Assembly: GCF_027924185.1 (NCBI RefSeq)
Contig: NZ_BRVO01000001.1
Location: 1,550,001-1,614,000, forward strand
DNA: 64,000 nt
Origin: Neptunitalea lumnitzerae
GTDB taxonomy: Bacteria; Bacteroidota; Bacteroidia; Flavobacteriales; Flavobacteriaceae
Reading direction: 5' to 3'
Within the stretch, counting starts at the first letter, position 1, and each line of letters opens with the position of its first letter. The notes under the pieces are model-generated. The model did no database searches. It was not told the origin of the DNA and was given only the letters and a program-made list of their open reading frames with translations. This document shows positions 1 to 9,241 of the stretch, in pieces. Both the position numbers and the translations under genes were made by a program.

Positions 1-52
1 TATTTTGTGTTTTTTTAATGGGCTAGATATTAAAATAGTTTTAAAGAATTAC

Positions 53-60
53 TATTTTTG
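53..60 (+). promoter_or_regulatory. Possible -7 promoter element for pdhB
   Basis: The octamer TATTTTTG fits the Bacteroidota -7 consensus TAnnTTTG and lies 61 bases before the pdhB start. No clear TTG -33 element is seen at the usual distance, so this is a weak call. Confidence 0.35.
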
Positions 61-121
61 TGGAGCCGATTAAAAATCTGCTTAATAATATATAGAGATA
101 AACATATTCAAAAAAGTTTCA

Positions 122-1099
122 ATGAGAACAATTCAATTTAGAGAAGCAGTTTGCGAAGCCATGAGCGAGGAAATGCGCACAGATGATACAATTTATCTAA
201 TGGGTGAGGAAGTTGCAGAATACAACGGTGCTTATAAAGCATCTAAAGGTATGTTAGACGAATTTGGTCCTAAACGTGTAATTGATACTCCTATTGCCGA
301 ACTTGGTTTTGCAGGTATAGCAGTTGGTTCTGCTATGAATGGTAACCGTCCGATAGTTGAGTTTATGACCTTTAACTTCTCATTGGTAGGAATAGACCAA
401 ATAATAAACAACGCTGCTAAAATACGTCAAATGTCAGGTGGGCAATTTAACTGTCCTATCGTTTTTAGAGGGCCTACAGCTTCTGCTGGTCAATTAGCGG
501 CTACTCACTCTCAAGCTTTTGAAAGTTGGTATGCTAACTGTCCTGGGTTAAAAGTGGTTGTTCCTTCTAATCCTTATGATGCAAAAGGGCTTTTAAAGTC
601 TGCTATTAGAGATAACGATCCTGTTATCTTTATGGAGTCTGAGCAAATGTACGGAGACAAAGGTGAGGTGCCAGAAGGAGAATACACAATTCCATTAGGG
701 GTTGCCGATATTAAAAGAGAAGGTACTGATGTGACTATTGTTTCTTTTGGTAAAATCATCAAAGAGGCTTACGTAGCTGCTGATGAATTAGCTAAAGAAG
801 GTATTAGTTGTGAGGTTATAGATATTCGTACCATTCGTCCTATGGATTATGATACTATTATAAAATCTGTAAAGAAAACAAACCGTTTGGTAATTTTAGA
901 AGAAGCTTGGCCATTTGGTAACGTAGCTACTGAAATTACTTTCCAAGTACAATCTCAGGCATTTGATTATTTAGATGCTCCTGTTCAAAAAATTAATACG
1001 GCTGATACCCCAGCACCATATTCTCCTGCTTTATTGAAAGAATGGTTGCCTAATAGTGGAGATGTTATTAAAGCTGTAAAAAAAGTTATGTACAAATAA
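122..1099 (+). CDS. pdhB: Pyruvate dehydrogenase E1 component, beta subunit
   Basis: This cytoplasmic protein pairs with the E1 alpha subunit in the thiamine diphosphate-dependent decarboxylation of pyruvate to feed acetyl-CoA formation. At 325 residues it has the usual length of the separate beta subunit. The N-terminal TPP-binding fold is visible, with the conserved glutamate around residue 60 (in IDTPIAELGFAG) and the FRGPTA segment, followed by a transketolase C-terminal domain with the IDIRTIRPMD and LEEAWPFG segments. The alpha subunit and E2 are not in the window, and only 121 bases are visible upstream. A strong terminator follows at once, so it probably ends its transcript here. A branched-chain 2-oxoacid E1 beta is a less likely alternative. 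Confidence 0.93.
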   Translation: MRTIQFREAVCEAMSEEMRTDDTIYLMGEEVAEYNGAYKASKGMLDEFGPKRVIDTPIAELGFAGIAVGSAMNGNRPIVEFMTFNFSLVGIDQIINNAAKIRQMSGGQFNCPIVFRGPTASAGQLAATHSQAFESWYANCPGLKVVVPSNPYDAKGLLKSAIRDNDPVIFMESEQMYGDKGEVPEGEYTIPLGVADIKREGTDVTIVSFGKIIKEAYVAADELAKEGISCEVIDIRTIRPMDYDTIIKSVKKTNRLVILEEAWPFGNVATEITFQVQSQAFDYLDAPVQKINTADTPAPYSPALLKEWLPNSGDVIKAVKKVMYK

Positions 1100-1120
1100 A
1101 AATGCAACTTTAGCGTTTAA

Positions 1121-1148
1121 AAACTTCACCGTTAGGTGAAGTTTTTTT
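1121..1148 (+). terminator. Intrinsic terminator after pdhB
   Basis: A perfect 10-base-pair stem (AAACTTCACC with GGTGAAGTTT) closes a GTTA tetraloop and runs into a T-tract. It lies 21 bases after the pdhB stop. Confidence 0.88.
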
Positions 1149-1175
1149 ATTTTGGACCATACTTTTATAAAATAC

Positions 1176-3674
1176 ATGAGCAAAAAAATATTAGTTTACT
1201 ACTTCTTGCTCTTTTCTTGTTCTCTTATAGCCCAAACCAAAGTAGGGGGAACAGTTAAAGATGAGGCAGGAGCCCCCGTAGCATTTGCTAACGTAATGTT
1301 TAAAGAAAACCCTTCTGTTGGTGTTATTACCAATGATGATGGTAGTTTTTATTTAGATACCGATGAAACCTATAAGACATTGGTGGTGTCTCTTTTAGGT
1401 TTTGCTACTCAAGAAATAGATTTAACCAAAAGAGTTACGTACGATATAGAAGTTGTTTTAACCGAAGGAGAGCAGCTTGAAGAAGTTGTTGTGTACTCTG
1501 GTAATATGTCTAAAAAGAACAACCCAGCTATTGACATTTTAAGAAAAATTTGGGCAAAAAAAAGAGTTAATGGCTTACACCAATACAAACAATTTGAATA
1601 CGATAAATATGAAAAGGTTGAGTTTGATTTAAACTCGATAGATAGTGCTATGATGAAAAGTAAACTCTTTAAAGGAATGGAGTTTATTTTTGAAGAAATT
1701 GATACCTCTAGAATTACAGGTAAAACCTACCTGCCTATGTTTATTAATGAAGCTGTGTATGAAGTATATGGCGATAATAATCTAGGGAAGGAAGTGGAAC
1801 GCCTTACTGGTAACCGAAACTCTGGTTTTAGCTCTAATCAAAATATTATTTCATTTATACAAGATTTATATACCGACTACGATATTTATAATAACTACTT
1901 GGTGTTTTTTGATAAAAGTTTTGTGAGTCCTCTTTCTAGAACTGGTATAGATGTATACAACTACGTGTTAAATGACAGTGCTTTTATAGATAATAAGTGG
2001 TGTTATAATATTGTGTACTATCCCAGACGAAAAAACGAACTTACTTTTAAAGGAGACTTTTGGGTAAATGATACCACGTTTGCTATTAAAGATATTAACC
2101 TGCAAGTAACCAGAAGTGCTAATATTAACTGGGTTAAAGATATTTATATAGAACAGGAGTTTGAAGTAGTTAATGATTCTACTTTTTTATTGAAGCGCGA
2201 TTACATGATGAGTGATTTTAGTTTGAATAAAAAGGAGAAGTCTAAAGGTATTTACGGTAAACGAACTACTGTTTATGATAATTATGTTTTTGACAAAGAA
2301 AAACCAAGAAGTTTTTATGAAGCTAAGGTAGACCCTTATAATGAAAAGGCGTATAACAGAGATGAGGCCTTTTGGGAGACTAGTAGGTTAGAAAAATTAA
2401 ACGAAGATGAGAAAAAAGTGTATACCATGTTGGATACGCTTAAAACGGTACCAAAATTTAAAAAGCTTTATAGCTTAGCTAGTATTTTAGGATCGGGGTA
2501 TATAGAGGTAGATAAATATAATTTTGATTACGGACCAATCTTTTCAACCTTTGGTTATAATGAGAAGGAGGGAGTACGATTACGCGTTGGAGGTAGAACC
2601 TATTTTGGCCGTAATGATATGTGGCGTATAGAAGGTTATACTGCTTATGGTTTTAAAGATAACCAATTTAAATATGGTATTTCAGGTAAGGTTTTATTAG
2701 ACAGAAAAACGCGTTTAATACTTTCTGGAGGTAATAGAAGAGATGTAGAGCAAATAGGGGTAAGTTTAACCGCTACTAATGATGTGCTTGGTAGAAGTTT
2801 TGCTTCATCTTCAGTATTTACTACGGGGTCTAATAATACGTTAACAGATATTAAACTATCTACATTGGCAGTAGAGTTTGAGCCTGCTAAGAATTTTGTT
2901 TTTAAAGTGCAGGGTTCTCATAGAAGTTTACGTTCTGCGTTGCCAGAAACTTTTAGTTTAAGTTATGTAGATATTGAATCGCCTACTGGTGTAGAAAGTG
3001 AAACCAATCAGTTTGAGATGATGACCTCTATAGAATTTACTCCTAAAAGAAAAACAATGGGATATGGGGTAGAGCGAATAGATGTTAATGATGATTATGC
3101 TAGGTATGCTTTGTTATATACATCAGGTATTAAAGATGTATTGAATAGTGATTTTGATTATCAGAAACTGCAATTGTATTACAGGCAGCCTATAAATGTG
3201 GGTGGTTTTGGTAGGTTAACAAGTACCCTAGAAGCAGGTAAAACCTTTGGAGAAGTGCCGCTTGGGTTGCTAAGTGTAATACCAGGTAACCAAACGTATT
3301 TTTCTATATTTAATACGTTTCCTAATCTAGATTTTTATGAGTTTGTTACAGATACGTATGTGTCTGTTCACTTAGAACATAATTTTAACGGAAGACTTTT
3401 TGGTAGAATACCAATGTTGCGCAAATTAAATTTGAGAGAAATTGTTGGGGTTAGAGGAGTTTATGGAGCTTTATCTGATGAAAATATAGCTTTAAGCGCA
3501 CCTACATCTATACCGCTAAGAGCGCCTGATGCAGAGCCTTATTGGGAGTACTCTTTTGGGGTAGGTAATATTTTTAAAGTTTTTAGAATAGACTTTAACT
3601 TTAGAGGTAATTATTTAGATATTCCAGGGGCTAGACCTTTTAGTGTAACAGGAGCCTTTGGGTTTTCTTTTTAA
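1176..3674 (+). CDS. DUF5686 / carboxypeptidase-regulatory-like outer-membrane protein
   Basis: This is a predicted outer-membrane protein of unknown role. I chose the ATG at 1176 because a signal peptide begins there (MSKKILVYYFLLFSCSLIAQ); the in-frame TTG at 1152 would add eight residues ahead of it. After the signal comes a carboxypeptidase-D regulatory-like beta-sandwich of about 80 residues (VGGTVKDEAGAPVAFANVMF to LTEGEQLEEVVV), then a long DUF5686-type region rich in alternating beta segments that ends in an aromatic residue (GAFGFSF), as outer-membrane barrels usually do. The family is common in Bacteroidota and often sits near T9SS or envelope genes. It appears monocistronic. The domain assignment is from recognised features; the function is unknown. 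Confidence 0.82.
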   Translation: MSKKILVYYFLLFSCSLIAQTKVGGTVKDEAGAPVAFANVMFKENPSVGVITNDDGSFYLDTDETYKTLVVSLLGFATQEIDLTKRVTYDIEVVLTEGEQLEEVVVYSGNMSKKNNPAIDILRKIWAKKRVNGLHQYKQFEYDKYEKVEFDLNSIDSAMMKSKLFKGMEFIFEEIDTSRITGKTYLPMFINEAVYEVYGDNNLGKEVERLTGNRNSGFSSNQNIISFIQDLYTDYDIYNNYLVFFDKSFVSPLSRTGIDVYNYVLNDSAFIDNKWCYNIVYYPRRKNELTFKGDFWVNDTTFAIKDINLQVTRSANINWVKDIYIEQEFEVVNDSTFLLKRDYMMSDFSLNKKEKSKGIYGKRTTVYDNYVFDKEKPRSFYEAKVDPYNEKAYNRDEAFWETSRLEKLNEDEKKVYTMLDTLKTVPKFKKLYSLASILGSGYIEVDKYNFDYGPIFSTFGYNEKEGVRLRVGGRTYFGRNDMWRIEGYTAYGFKDNQFKYGISGKVLLDRKTRLILSGGNRRDVEQIGVSLTATNDVLGRSFASSSVFTTGSNNTLTDIKLSTLAVEFEPAKNFVFKVQGSHRSLRSALPETFSLSYVDIESPTGVESETNQFEMMTSIEFTPKRKTMGYGVERIDVNDDYARYALLYTSGIKDVLNSDFDYQKLQLYYRQPINVGGFGRLTSTLEAGKTFGEVPLGLLSVIPGNQTYFSIFNTFPNLDFYEFVTDTYVSVHLEHNFNGRLFGRIPMLRKLNLREIVGVRGVYGALSDENIALSAPTSIPLRAPDAEPYWEYSFGVGNIFKVFRIDFNFRGNYLDIPGARPFSVTGAFGFSF

Positions 3675-3716
3675 CCATAACGTCATTAAATATATAGCAA
3701 GTAAGTAGAATATATT

Positions 3717-3747
3717 TTGCTTTTTAATAGGCGTTCATCTATTTTTG
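3717..3747 (+). promoter_or_regulatory. Bacteroidota-type promoter of ppa
   Basis: TTG at 3717-3719 and TATTTTTG at 3740-3747 are separated by 20 bases, matching the TTG / TAnnTTTG consensus. The ATG follows 30 bases later. Confidence 0.6.
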
Positions 3748-3777
3748 AAAAACGATACATTTAAGTAAATAAAAATC

Positions 3778-4305
3778 ATGAGCGAAATCCCTACTTTTGA
3801 CGTCCTTGTGGAGATTCCAAAAGGAAGTAGAAACAAATATGAATACGATTTTGATAAGAAAAGAATAAGATTTGATAGAGTTCTTTACTCTGCAATGTTT
3901 TATCCTGCAGATTATGGATTTATTCCTGAAACAATGGCTCAGGATGGTGATCCGTTAGATGCAATGGTGTTTTTTACAGAGGCTACCGTTCCAGGTTGTC
4001 TTGTAGAAGTAAAGCCTATAGCAGTTTTTAAAATGTCTGATGATAAAGGACCAGATGAAAAAATTATTTGTGTTCCTGTATCAGATCCTATTATGAATAA
4101 GTTGAATGATTTAGGAGATCTTAACATTCATACCTTAAAAGAGTTTGAGCACTTTTTTCAAGTGTATAAAGATTTAGAGCAAAAGTTTGTAGAAGTAGAA
4201 GGATGGGGAGATTTAAATGAAGCTTTAAAGTATATTCAAGATTCCAAAGATAGATTTGAAGCTATGAGTGAAGAAGAAAAGAAGAAGTATTCTATAGACT
4301 TTTAG
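3778..4305 (+). CDS. ppa: Inorganic pyrophosphatase (family I)
   Basis: This is a soluble family I pyrophosphatase, which hydrolyses pyrophosphate to two phosphates and so drives biosynthetic reactions forward. At 175 residues it matches the bacterial family length. Key motifs are IPKGSRNKYEYD near the N-terminus, YGFIPET, and the metal-binding DGDPLDAMV (residues 56-64). The second acidic cluster (SDDKGPDEK to DLGDLN) is also present. It stands alone between its own promoter and a strong terminator. The assignment is secure on motifs. Confidence 0.96.
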   Translation: MSEIPTFDVLVEIPKGSRNKYEYDFDKKRIRFDRVLYSAMFYPADYGFIPETMAQDGDPLDAMVFFTEATVPGCLVEVKPIAVFKMSDDKGPDEKIICVPVSDPIMNKLNDLGDLNIHTLKEFEHFFQVYKDLEQKFVEVEGWGDLNEALKYIQDSKDRFEAMSEEEKKKYSIDF

Positions 4306-4328
4306 TGCATATAGTATAAAAAATAAGA

Positions 4329-4368
4329 AATCCTCAATTACCTACGTGTAGTTGAGGATTTTTTTTTA
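4329..4368 (+). terminator. Intrinsic terminator after ppa
   Basis: A 9-base-pair stem (AATCCTCAA with TTGAGGATT) and a following run of T form a standard terminator, with a small inner hairpin in the loop. Confidence 0.85.
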
Positions 4369-4449
4369 AAAAGAATGTGAGAATTGGTTTTTGTTTGTGT
4401 ATGATAAAAAAAAGAAGGAAATTAGTGGCGCCTAACTTAAACCAACACG

Positions 4450-4869
4450 ATGAGATTATTAAAACTGTTTTCAGAAAAACGGAGTTTTTTTGATACTGCT
4501 CCACACGTTGCTTTTGTGGTCGCAAAATCTTCTAATGGATCTACCATAGGCTGGCAAATAGCTTGGGGTAAGGGTGTGAAGATTAATACAAAAGCACGTA
4601 AAAATTTAAAGAAAAAAGTATCAGGTAAAGTGATATTTCAATCTGCTCATGAGGAACATGGTCATTTTTCACCACGTGGATTTTGGGTTGTTATTAAGAG
4701 TAAGAGAAATTTAAGTTCCAATTCAGATTTTATATCGTATGGAATGGGAGCAGATACTGGTAGCTACCAAAATGCCGAAGAAAAAGCATTGCTAAATCTT
4801 AGGCATTATGATAGTGATTGGAATGAGAGCCATGGTTACACCATTTCAAAAAAAGGTGTTTTTCATTAG
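4450..4869 (+). CDS. Conserved-looking hypothetical protein, 139 aa
   Basis: I do not recognise this family. The protein is basic, soluble and without signal peptide or membrane segment. Visible features are an N-terminal hydrophobic strand (HVAFVVAKS), a lysine-rich stretch (KGVKINTKARKNLKKKVSG), a histidine-containing turn (AHEEHGHFSPRGFW) and a C-terminal segment with repeated Tyr/His residues. It converges on the deoxynucleoside kinase gene and overlaps its end by 4 bases. Codon use resembles the neighbours, so it looks like a real resident gene rather than a spurious frame, but nothing in the sequence indicates a function. Confidence 0.6.
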   Translation: MRLLKLFSEKRSFFDTAPHVAFVVAKSSNGSTIGWQIAWGKGVKINTKARKNLKKKVSGKVIFQSAHEEHGHFSPRGFWVVIKSKRNLSSNSDFISYGMGADTGSYQNAEEKALLNLRHYDSDWNESHGYTISKKGVFH

Positions 4870-5480
4870 AATAAACCATTAAGCTCGGCGTCAATTCTAT
4901 TGATGATGTCTCCTAAATCTTCAGGGTTTTCTACAAAATCTATATTGTCTACATCTACGATAAGGAGTTTTCCTCTATCGTAGCCTTGTATCCATGCTTC
5001 GTATCTTTCGTTTAACCTACTCAGGTAGTCTATAGAAATTGTGTTTTCATAATCTCTACCTCTTTTATGTATTTGTTTTACCAAATTGGGTATAGAGCTT
5101 CTAAGGTAAATTAAAAGGTCTGGAGCTTGTACTAAGCTTTCCATTAGCTCAAATAATGACGAATAGTTACCAAAGTCTCTATTGGTCATAAGTCCCATTG
5201 CGTGTAAGTTTGGTGCAAAAATATGAGAATCTTCATAAATGGTTCTATCTTGTATAATAGTTTTACCACTCTCTCTAATTTGAAGTATTTGACGAAATCT
5301 ACTGTTCAAAAAGTAAATTTGTAAATTAAAACTCCAACGTTCCATTTGGTTGTAAAAATCATCAAGGTAGGGGTTGTCTACTACATCTTCTAAATGTGGT
5401 TCCCAATTAAAATGTTTAGCCAATAACTTTGTTAATGTTGTTTTACCGGCTCCAATATTTCCTGCTATTGCGATGTGCAT
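4866..5480 (-). CDS. Deoxynucleoside kinase
   Basis: This enzyme phosphorylates deoxynucleosides with ATP in nucleotide salvage, most likely deoxyadenosine/deoxycytidine in this clade. The P-loop GNIGAGKT is at residues 7-14, followed by the substrate-binding segment with ERWSFNLQIYFLNSR and the DRTIYED motif (the DRS-type signature of the dNK family). An arginine-rich lid region (KQIHKRGRDYE) is also present. At 204 residues it is the expected length. Its ATG overlaps the stop of the upstream gene (TAATG), implying translational coupling. Substrate preference cannot be read from sequence. Confidence 0.9.
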   Translation of the reverse strand: MHIAIAGNIGAGKTTLTKLLAKHFNWEPHLEDVVDNPYLDDFYNQMERWSFNLQIYFLNSRFRQILQIRESGKTIIQDRTIYEDSHIFAPNLHAMGLMTNRDFGNYSSLFELMESLVQAPDLLIYLRSSIPNLVKQIHKRGRDYENTISIDYLSRLNERYEAWIQGYDRGKLLIVDVDNIDFVENPEDLGDIINRIDAELNGLF

Positions 5481-6265
5481 TATTCTATATTTTGTTTGGA
5501 GTATGTTGTTAATTTGTTCGTCCCGTCAAAAATATATAAGTTCTCTTTATTTAAAAAAATATCTTGTATCAAAATAGACTCGGGAAGCGATATTGCTTTT
5601 AATTCTGTCTGGTTTAGATTATAAATCTTATTGTTTGTAGTAACTATTACTACATTATTTTTATAGGAGCTCATGGTTTTTCCGTTCTCAAACGGAATTT
5701 TACTCAAAAGACTGCCATACGTATTGTATTTAAGTATATGTTTTGAGGTAAGTAACCAACAAAAGTTGTAGTTAGATTTCATGTCAATTACGGTTTCCTG
5801 AATAGGAAAACCTATAGGGAGAAATTCCGCTTTGTTTATATCGTGTATGAACAACTGCTGAGCGTTCATATCAAAAACCCAATTGTTGTTAGAATTTGCT
5901 GTTGTGGCAAATTGTATGTTTTTAAAATTAGTTAGTAACGAAAAGTTAATCTCCAATACACTGTTTAAATTATTGTCTAGAACTTCAGCTGTATTTAACT
6001 TTTTATAAAATACAGTGATACGTAATGGGTTTAGTATGTCTACACTGGCAATATTACTTAAAACGAGATTGTTGTATTGGTAGGTAGTTTTATCTGTTTG
6101 TTTGTAAAGCACATTTTTTTTTGAAAAGTATAAGTTTAGAAAATCATCTACCCCGTAAAAAGAATCAGCCTCTAAAGTAGTAGATGCTACTTTTTTGTAA
6201 ACAATATCATTTTGTGAAAATGATAATTGACTGATGATAAAGCAGATTATAAAAAAAATGCGCAT
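5480..6265 (-). CDS. Secreted hypothetical protein, probably beta-propeller-like
   Basis: The protein begins with a signal peptide (MRIFFIICFIISQLSFSQ) and continues as about 240 residues of short alternating beta strands with repeated hydrophobic-Asn/Tyr patterns (for example WVFDMNAQQLFIHD and LYIFDGTNKLTTY), which suggests a periplasmic propeller-like fold. No catalytic motif is visible. It is directly upstream of, and touching, the deoxynucleoside kinase gene, and downstream of the OmpP1-like and DUF4270 genes, so it may belong to one minus-strand transcript. I do not recognise a named family. Confidence 0.6.
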   Translation of the reverse strand: MRIFFIICFIISQLSFSQNDIVYKKVASTTLEADSFYGVDDFLNLYFSKKNVLYKQTDKTTYQYNNLVLSNIASVDILNPLRITVFYKKLNTAEVLDNNLNSVLEINFSLLTNFKNIQFATTANSNNNWVFDMNAQQLFIHDINKAEFLPIGFPIQETVIDMKSNYNFCWLLTSKHILKYNTYGSLLSKIPFENGKTMSSYKNNVVIVTTNNKIYNLNQTELKAISLPESILIQDIFLNKENLYIFDGTNKLTTYSKQNIE

Positions 6266-6332
6266 TTAGTAATTTTTTTTAAAGGTACTAAATGCGCTAA
6301 ATAAATCAATAAAAATCTAAATGAATACGGTC

Positions 6333-7577
6333 TTAGTTTATTTTAGATTTGACAAACCAAATATTTTCCAAACTTAAGTTGATACTTAGTAAATGATAAT
6401 TTTCTTTTGTTAGGGTAGAGGAAACAACACCCCTTTCTCCATAAGAGTATGATACATTTATAAAGGAGTTATTTTTTAAACTTAGTGGCAACCCTAAACC
6501 TAAGGTAAGTGCTTTATTATTAATGGTTTCTTGGTTAATAGATAAGTAACCATTGTCATATGTTAAACCAGCTCTATACCTAACACGATCCCAATATTTA
6601 AAGCTTCTTACGTTTCCTAAGTATTCAAATCCGGCTCCTATAAAATCTTGATCTTTAAAAGAGCCTAGGTTGTCCTCTTGGTCTGTAGCATCCCAAAAAG
6701 ATCTTCGGTAATCTGCATTCACGGTAAGCTTGTTCCAAAATGTTTTTTTGAAACCTACTGCAAACTCAAGAGGTAAGTCAAAGTTATTAATATCTAGTTC
6801 TTCCTCATCCTGTACCGTAACTTCAACTAAATCTATCACTTTAGATACTTCTATATCTTGTGAAGCATGAAGGCTTGTTGGGAATTTTACTGTGGCACCA
6901 AAGCCAAACTTTTCAGAAGGTTGATATTGGAAACCTACTGTAGCGCGTAGGTTTTTATAATAAGTATCTCTGTCAATATACAAATAGTTGCTGTCATAAT
7001 CTACAACTTCTGTTTCTTCAATATTACCAAATATATATTCTAGTCCGGCACCAATATTTATTTTATCAGTTAATGCCATACCGTAGTTGGCTTTAAAGCT
7101 ATTTAGTCCGCCGCTACCAGTAACGTATGTGGTGTAAAGGTCAGATGATCCTTCTACATTGGTTTCTAGTCCTACAAGTTCGTATCCAACATTGGTAAAA
7201 GGTGTTAGGACAATACTCATTGCAGCTTTGTTAGAAACAGGGAAAGCAATTGCAAGGTTGCTAAAATTAGTTCTCCATTTGCTGTCTTCAGATTTGTTGT
7301 TTTGGTAAGTATCCATTTCTCCTGTAAAACCTACATCAAACATAAACGATTTGTTTGTCATGGTAGCCAAAGAAGCAGGGTTGAGATTGTTTATTTCGTA
7401 AAAGCTTTCTAGCGCCACCCCGCTTTTACCCAATGCATTTGTTTTACCAAGATTAGCTTCGTTAAATACTCCTAAACCGTATAAGGAGTATGGAGATCCT
7501 GTTAAGTTATTCGTTTGAGATAAAGCTATTTGTGCCAATATTATAAGCACTAACGTTATATAAATTCTATTCATCAT
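6333..7577 (-). CDS. OmpP1/FadL-like outer-membrane beta-barrel protein
   Basis: This is a predicted outer-membrane barrel of about 414 residues with a signal peptide (MNRIYITLVLIILAQIALSQ). The mature N-terminus (NNLTGSPYSLYGLGVF) and repeated amphipathic strands such as KINIGAGLEYIFG and KFGFGATVKFP resemble OmpP1/FadL/PorV-like proteins of Bacteroidota. Two adjacent ATGs (7577 and 7574) overlap the stop of the DUF4270 gene, so translation is coupled; either could start the protein. The longer reading frame from 7589 was not chosen because it adds residues before the signal. The transported substrate is unknown. Confidence 0.7.
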   Translation of the reverse strand: MMNRIYITLVLIILAQIALSQTNNLTGSPYSLYGLGVFNEANLGKTNALGKSGVALESFYEINNLNPASLATMTNKSFMFDVGFTGEMDTYQNNKSEDSKWRTNFSNLAIAFPVSNKAAMSIVLTPFTNVGYELVGLETNVEGSSDLYTTYVTGSGGLNSFKANYGMALTDKINIGAGLEYIFGNIEETEVVDYDSNYLYIDRDTYYKNLRATVGFQYQPSEKFGFGATVKFPTSLHASQDIEVSKVIDLVEVTVQDEEELDINNFDLPLEFAVGFKKTFWNKLTVNADYRRSFWDATDQEDNLGSFKDQDFIGAGFEYLGNVRSFKYWDRVRYRAGLTYDNGYLSINQETINNKALTLGLGLPLSLKNNSFINVSYSYGERGVVSSTLTKENYHLLSINLSLENIWFVKSKIN

Positions 7578-8886
7578 AATAAAGTGCATATGTTATAACC
7601 AATTCTGCATTAAAATCTTCAGTATTTCCATCGTTAAAAATGATTCTATTCATGGTAGTTTCATAGTCTTCTGGTAGTAAACAAAGTGATAAATCTTCAA
7701 TGCTATCGCTGTTTAATAGATTGTCTACATAAGAAATTAAAGGAATGGTGTAATAGGTTTCTCCAAACTCTGTTTTAGAGGTAAGTTTGGCAATTATTTC
7801 ATTACCAGCGTAATCGTACAAAGCATCAGAGATTGCTTGGTGTCTGTCTAGCACGTATACAGATAGGGAATCACTTAAGTATCTATTATCAGAGTAGTTA
7901 GCACCACTAACATAAATTTTAAGATAGGCGTCCATAACAGTACCACTATTACCAAGATCATACAGCGATTTGATATTAGGTATAGCTATTTTACTAGCTA
8001 TGCCTGTACCTGTTTGAAGGTAGAAAGAGTTGCCAGTAGTAGTAGAACTATAGGTGTTTTCTTCATCTTGAAAGTTTTCGAAAACAGTACCTGTATAATC
8101 AGTTTCAATATGGTTAAAATAGGTTTGAGGTTCTGCGCTATTATCTATAACCAGATCGTAGGTCTGTGGTTCTGTAGAAATATCTTCAGGAACTGAGTAG
8201 TAGAGTCTTAGCATGGTATAATCGCTACCTGTAGTAAAACCTATAAAATTGCCGTTATCATTATACTCAGGTTGTATTGTAATACCATTAAAATTATCTC
8301 TGAAAAGGTCAACATCAGTGATGTCTTTATCTCTTATTTTATTAAAAATATTTTCTCCTAGTGGATAATTCAATGTAATTCTTATAGAGTCTCCTTCCAT
8401 TGGTTTAGGAGTAAACGTATGCGAACCTAATAAAATAGAGGTATCATAATCTAATGTGCTTGTATTATAAAAATTAGATTCATTGTCGGCAGGTTTTACA
8501 TCTTCTGTTATTTCATACACGTTATAGGTCATTTGAGAAAGGGTGTCGTTGTAGAAATAGTTGTCGTATCCCATAATTAGAACAATACTATCAAATACAC
8601 CTTCGTCATCAATATCATAATGCTGTGGTACCATTTCTAGATAAGAGGAAGATTCACTTTTCCCAAAAATGGGGTCGGTATACGAGCCTAGTAAAATTCG
8701 CCCTAGAGTAGGAAATGGTATACTGTCAAACTTAAATGTTGAAAAGTCGACACTCATGGTGTCTATTTTATGTATTACAGTACTCGTGTTAGTAAACGAT
8801 TCTCCTGCTTCCAGAGTAATGTCATCTGCTGTACTGCAAGCAATAATGCTAATAGTAATTAGGCAAGACCAAAGAAGTTTTTTCAT
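7567..8886 (-). CDS. DUF4270 family lipoprotein
   Basis: This is a surface or periplasmic lipoprotein of unknown function. A lipoprotein signal with the lipobox cysteine (ISIIACSTADD) is at the N-terminus, and the early segment FPTLGRILLGSYTDPIFGKSESSSYLEM is typical of DUF4270 proteins of Flavobacteriia. The 439-residue length fits that family. It leads a probable minus-strand unit with the OmpP1-like barrel and two further genes, preceded by a good promoter. In other genomes the family is usually found near envelope or sugar-metabolism genes, but no biochemical role is established to my knowledge. Confidence 0.82.
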   Translation of the reverse strand: MKKLLWSCLITISIIACSTADDITLEAGESFTNTSTVIHKIDTMSVDFSTFKFDSIPFPTLGRILLGSYTDPIFGKSESSSYLEMVPQHYDIDDEGVFDSIVLIMGYDNYFYNDTLSQMTYNVYEITEDVKPADNESNFYNTSTLDYDTSILLGSHTFTPKPMEGDSIRITLNYPLGENIFNKIRDKDITDVDLFRDNFNGITIQPEYNDNGNFIGFTTGSDYTMLRLYYSVPEDISTEPQTYDLVIDNSAEPQTYFNHIETDYTGTVFENFQDEENTYSSTTTGNSFYLQTGTGIASKIAIPNIKSLYDLGNSGTVMDAYLKIYVSGANYSDNRYLSDSLSVYVLDRHQAISDALYDYAGNEIIAKLTSKTEFGETYYTIPLISYVDNLLNSDSIEDLSLCLLPEDYETTMNRIIFNDGNTEDFNAELVITYALYYDE

Positions 8887-8905
8887 AATCTTTTAATGTT
8901 TTGCC

Positions 8906-8913
8906 CAAAAGTA
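8906..8913 (-). promoter_or_regulatory. -7 promoter element of the DUF4270 operon
   Basis: On the minus strand the octamer reads TACTTTTG, an exact TAnnTTTG match, 20 bases before the ATG. The -33 element is not clear. Confidence 0.5.
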
Positions 8914-9006
8914 TCTGTAACTATATATATATAAAATCATATTATACGTAATAGGCTATTTTAAAGACTAATACCGCTATTTTAAGGATGTATTAATATA
9001 GGCTTG

Positions 9007-9034
9007 TTGGTAGATTTTAATGCCTGTTTGGTAG
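9007..9034 (+). promoter_or_regulatory. Direct repeat TTGGTAG with 21-bp period, candidate LytTR operator
   Basis: TTGGTAG occurs at 9007-9013 and again at 9028-9034, exactly 21 bases apart, each followed by a similar TTA-rich tail. LytTR-domain regulators are known to bind pairs of short direct repeats spaced by about two helical turns, and a LytTR regulator is encoded in the operon downstream. The link is inference. Confidence 0.4.
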
Positions 9035-9241
9035 GTTAAAACATAGGGTTTGTCTATTTGATTTTATTACAAGATTATGGCTAAATAGATTTGTTTCAGA
9101 ATAAGATTAGAAGCACTGTGAATTAGGTGAGTTTTAATACAGCTAAACTAATAATTGGGGATAGTAAATACAAAATTATAGCATCTTTTTATAAGTGTGA
9201 TTAATCTAAATAATTTAAGAATATATAACTCTAAAAAGGAA

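Larger units (their letters stand above)
8887..9241. other. Divergent intergenic region between DUF4270 and Kelch genes
   Basis: This 355-base gap separates divergent genes. It holds the minus-strand promoter at 8906-8913, an AT-rich tract around 8921-8955 and a 21-bp-phased direct repeat at 9007-9034, both described separately. I see no small gene with convincing coding character and no stable hairpin. Confidence 0.7.

Noticed and set aside
1152-1175. TTG start for the DUF5686 gene
   Set aside because: The residues before the ATG at 1176 are not part of a signal peptide and lie close to the pdhB terminator.
4329-4368. Hairpin after ppa as a small RNA
   Set aside because: Stem plus T-tract directly after a gene is explained by termination.
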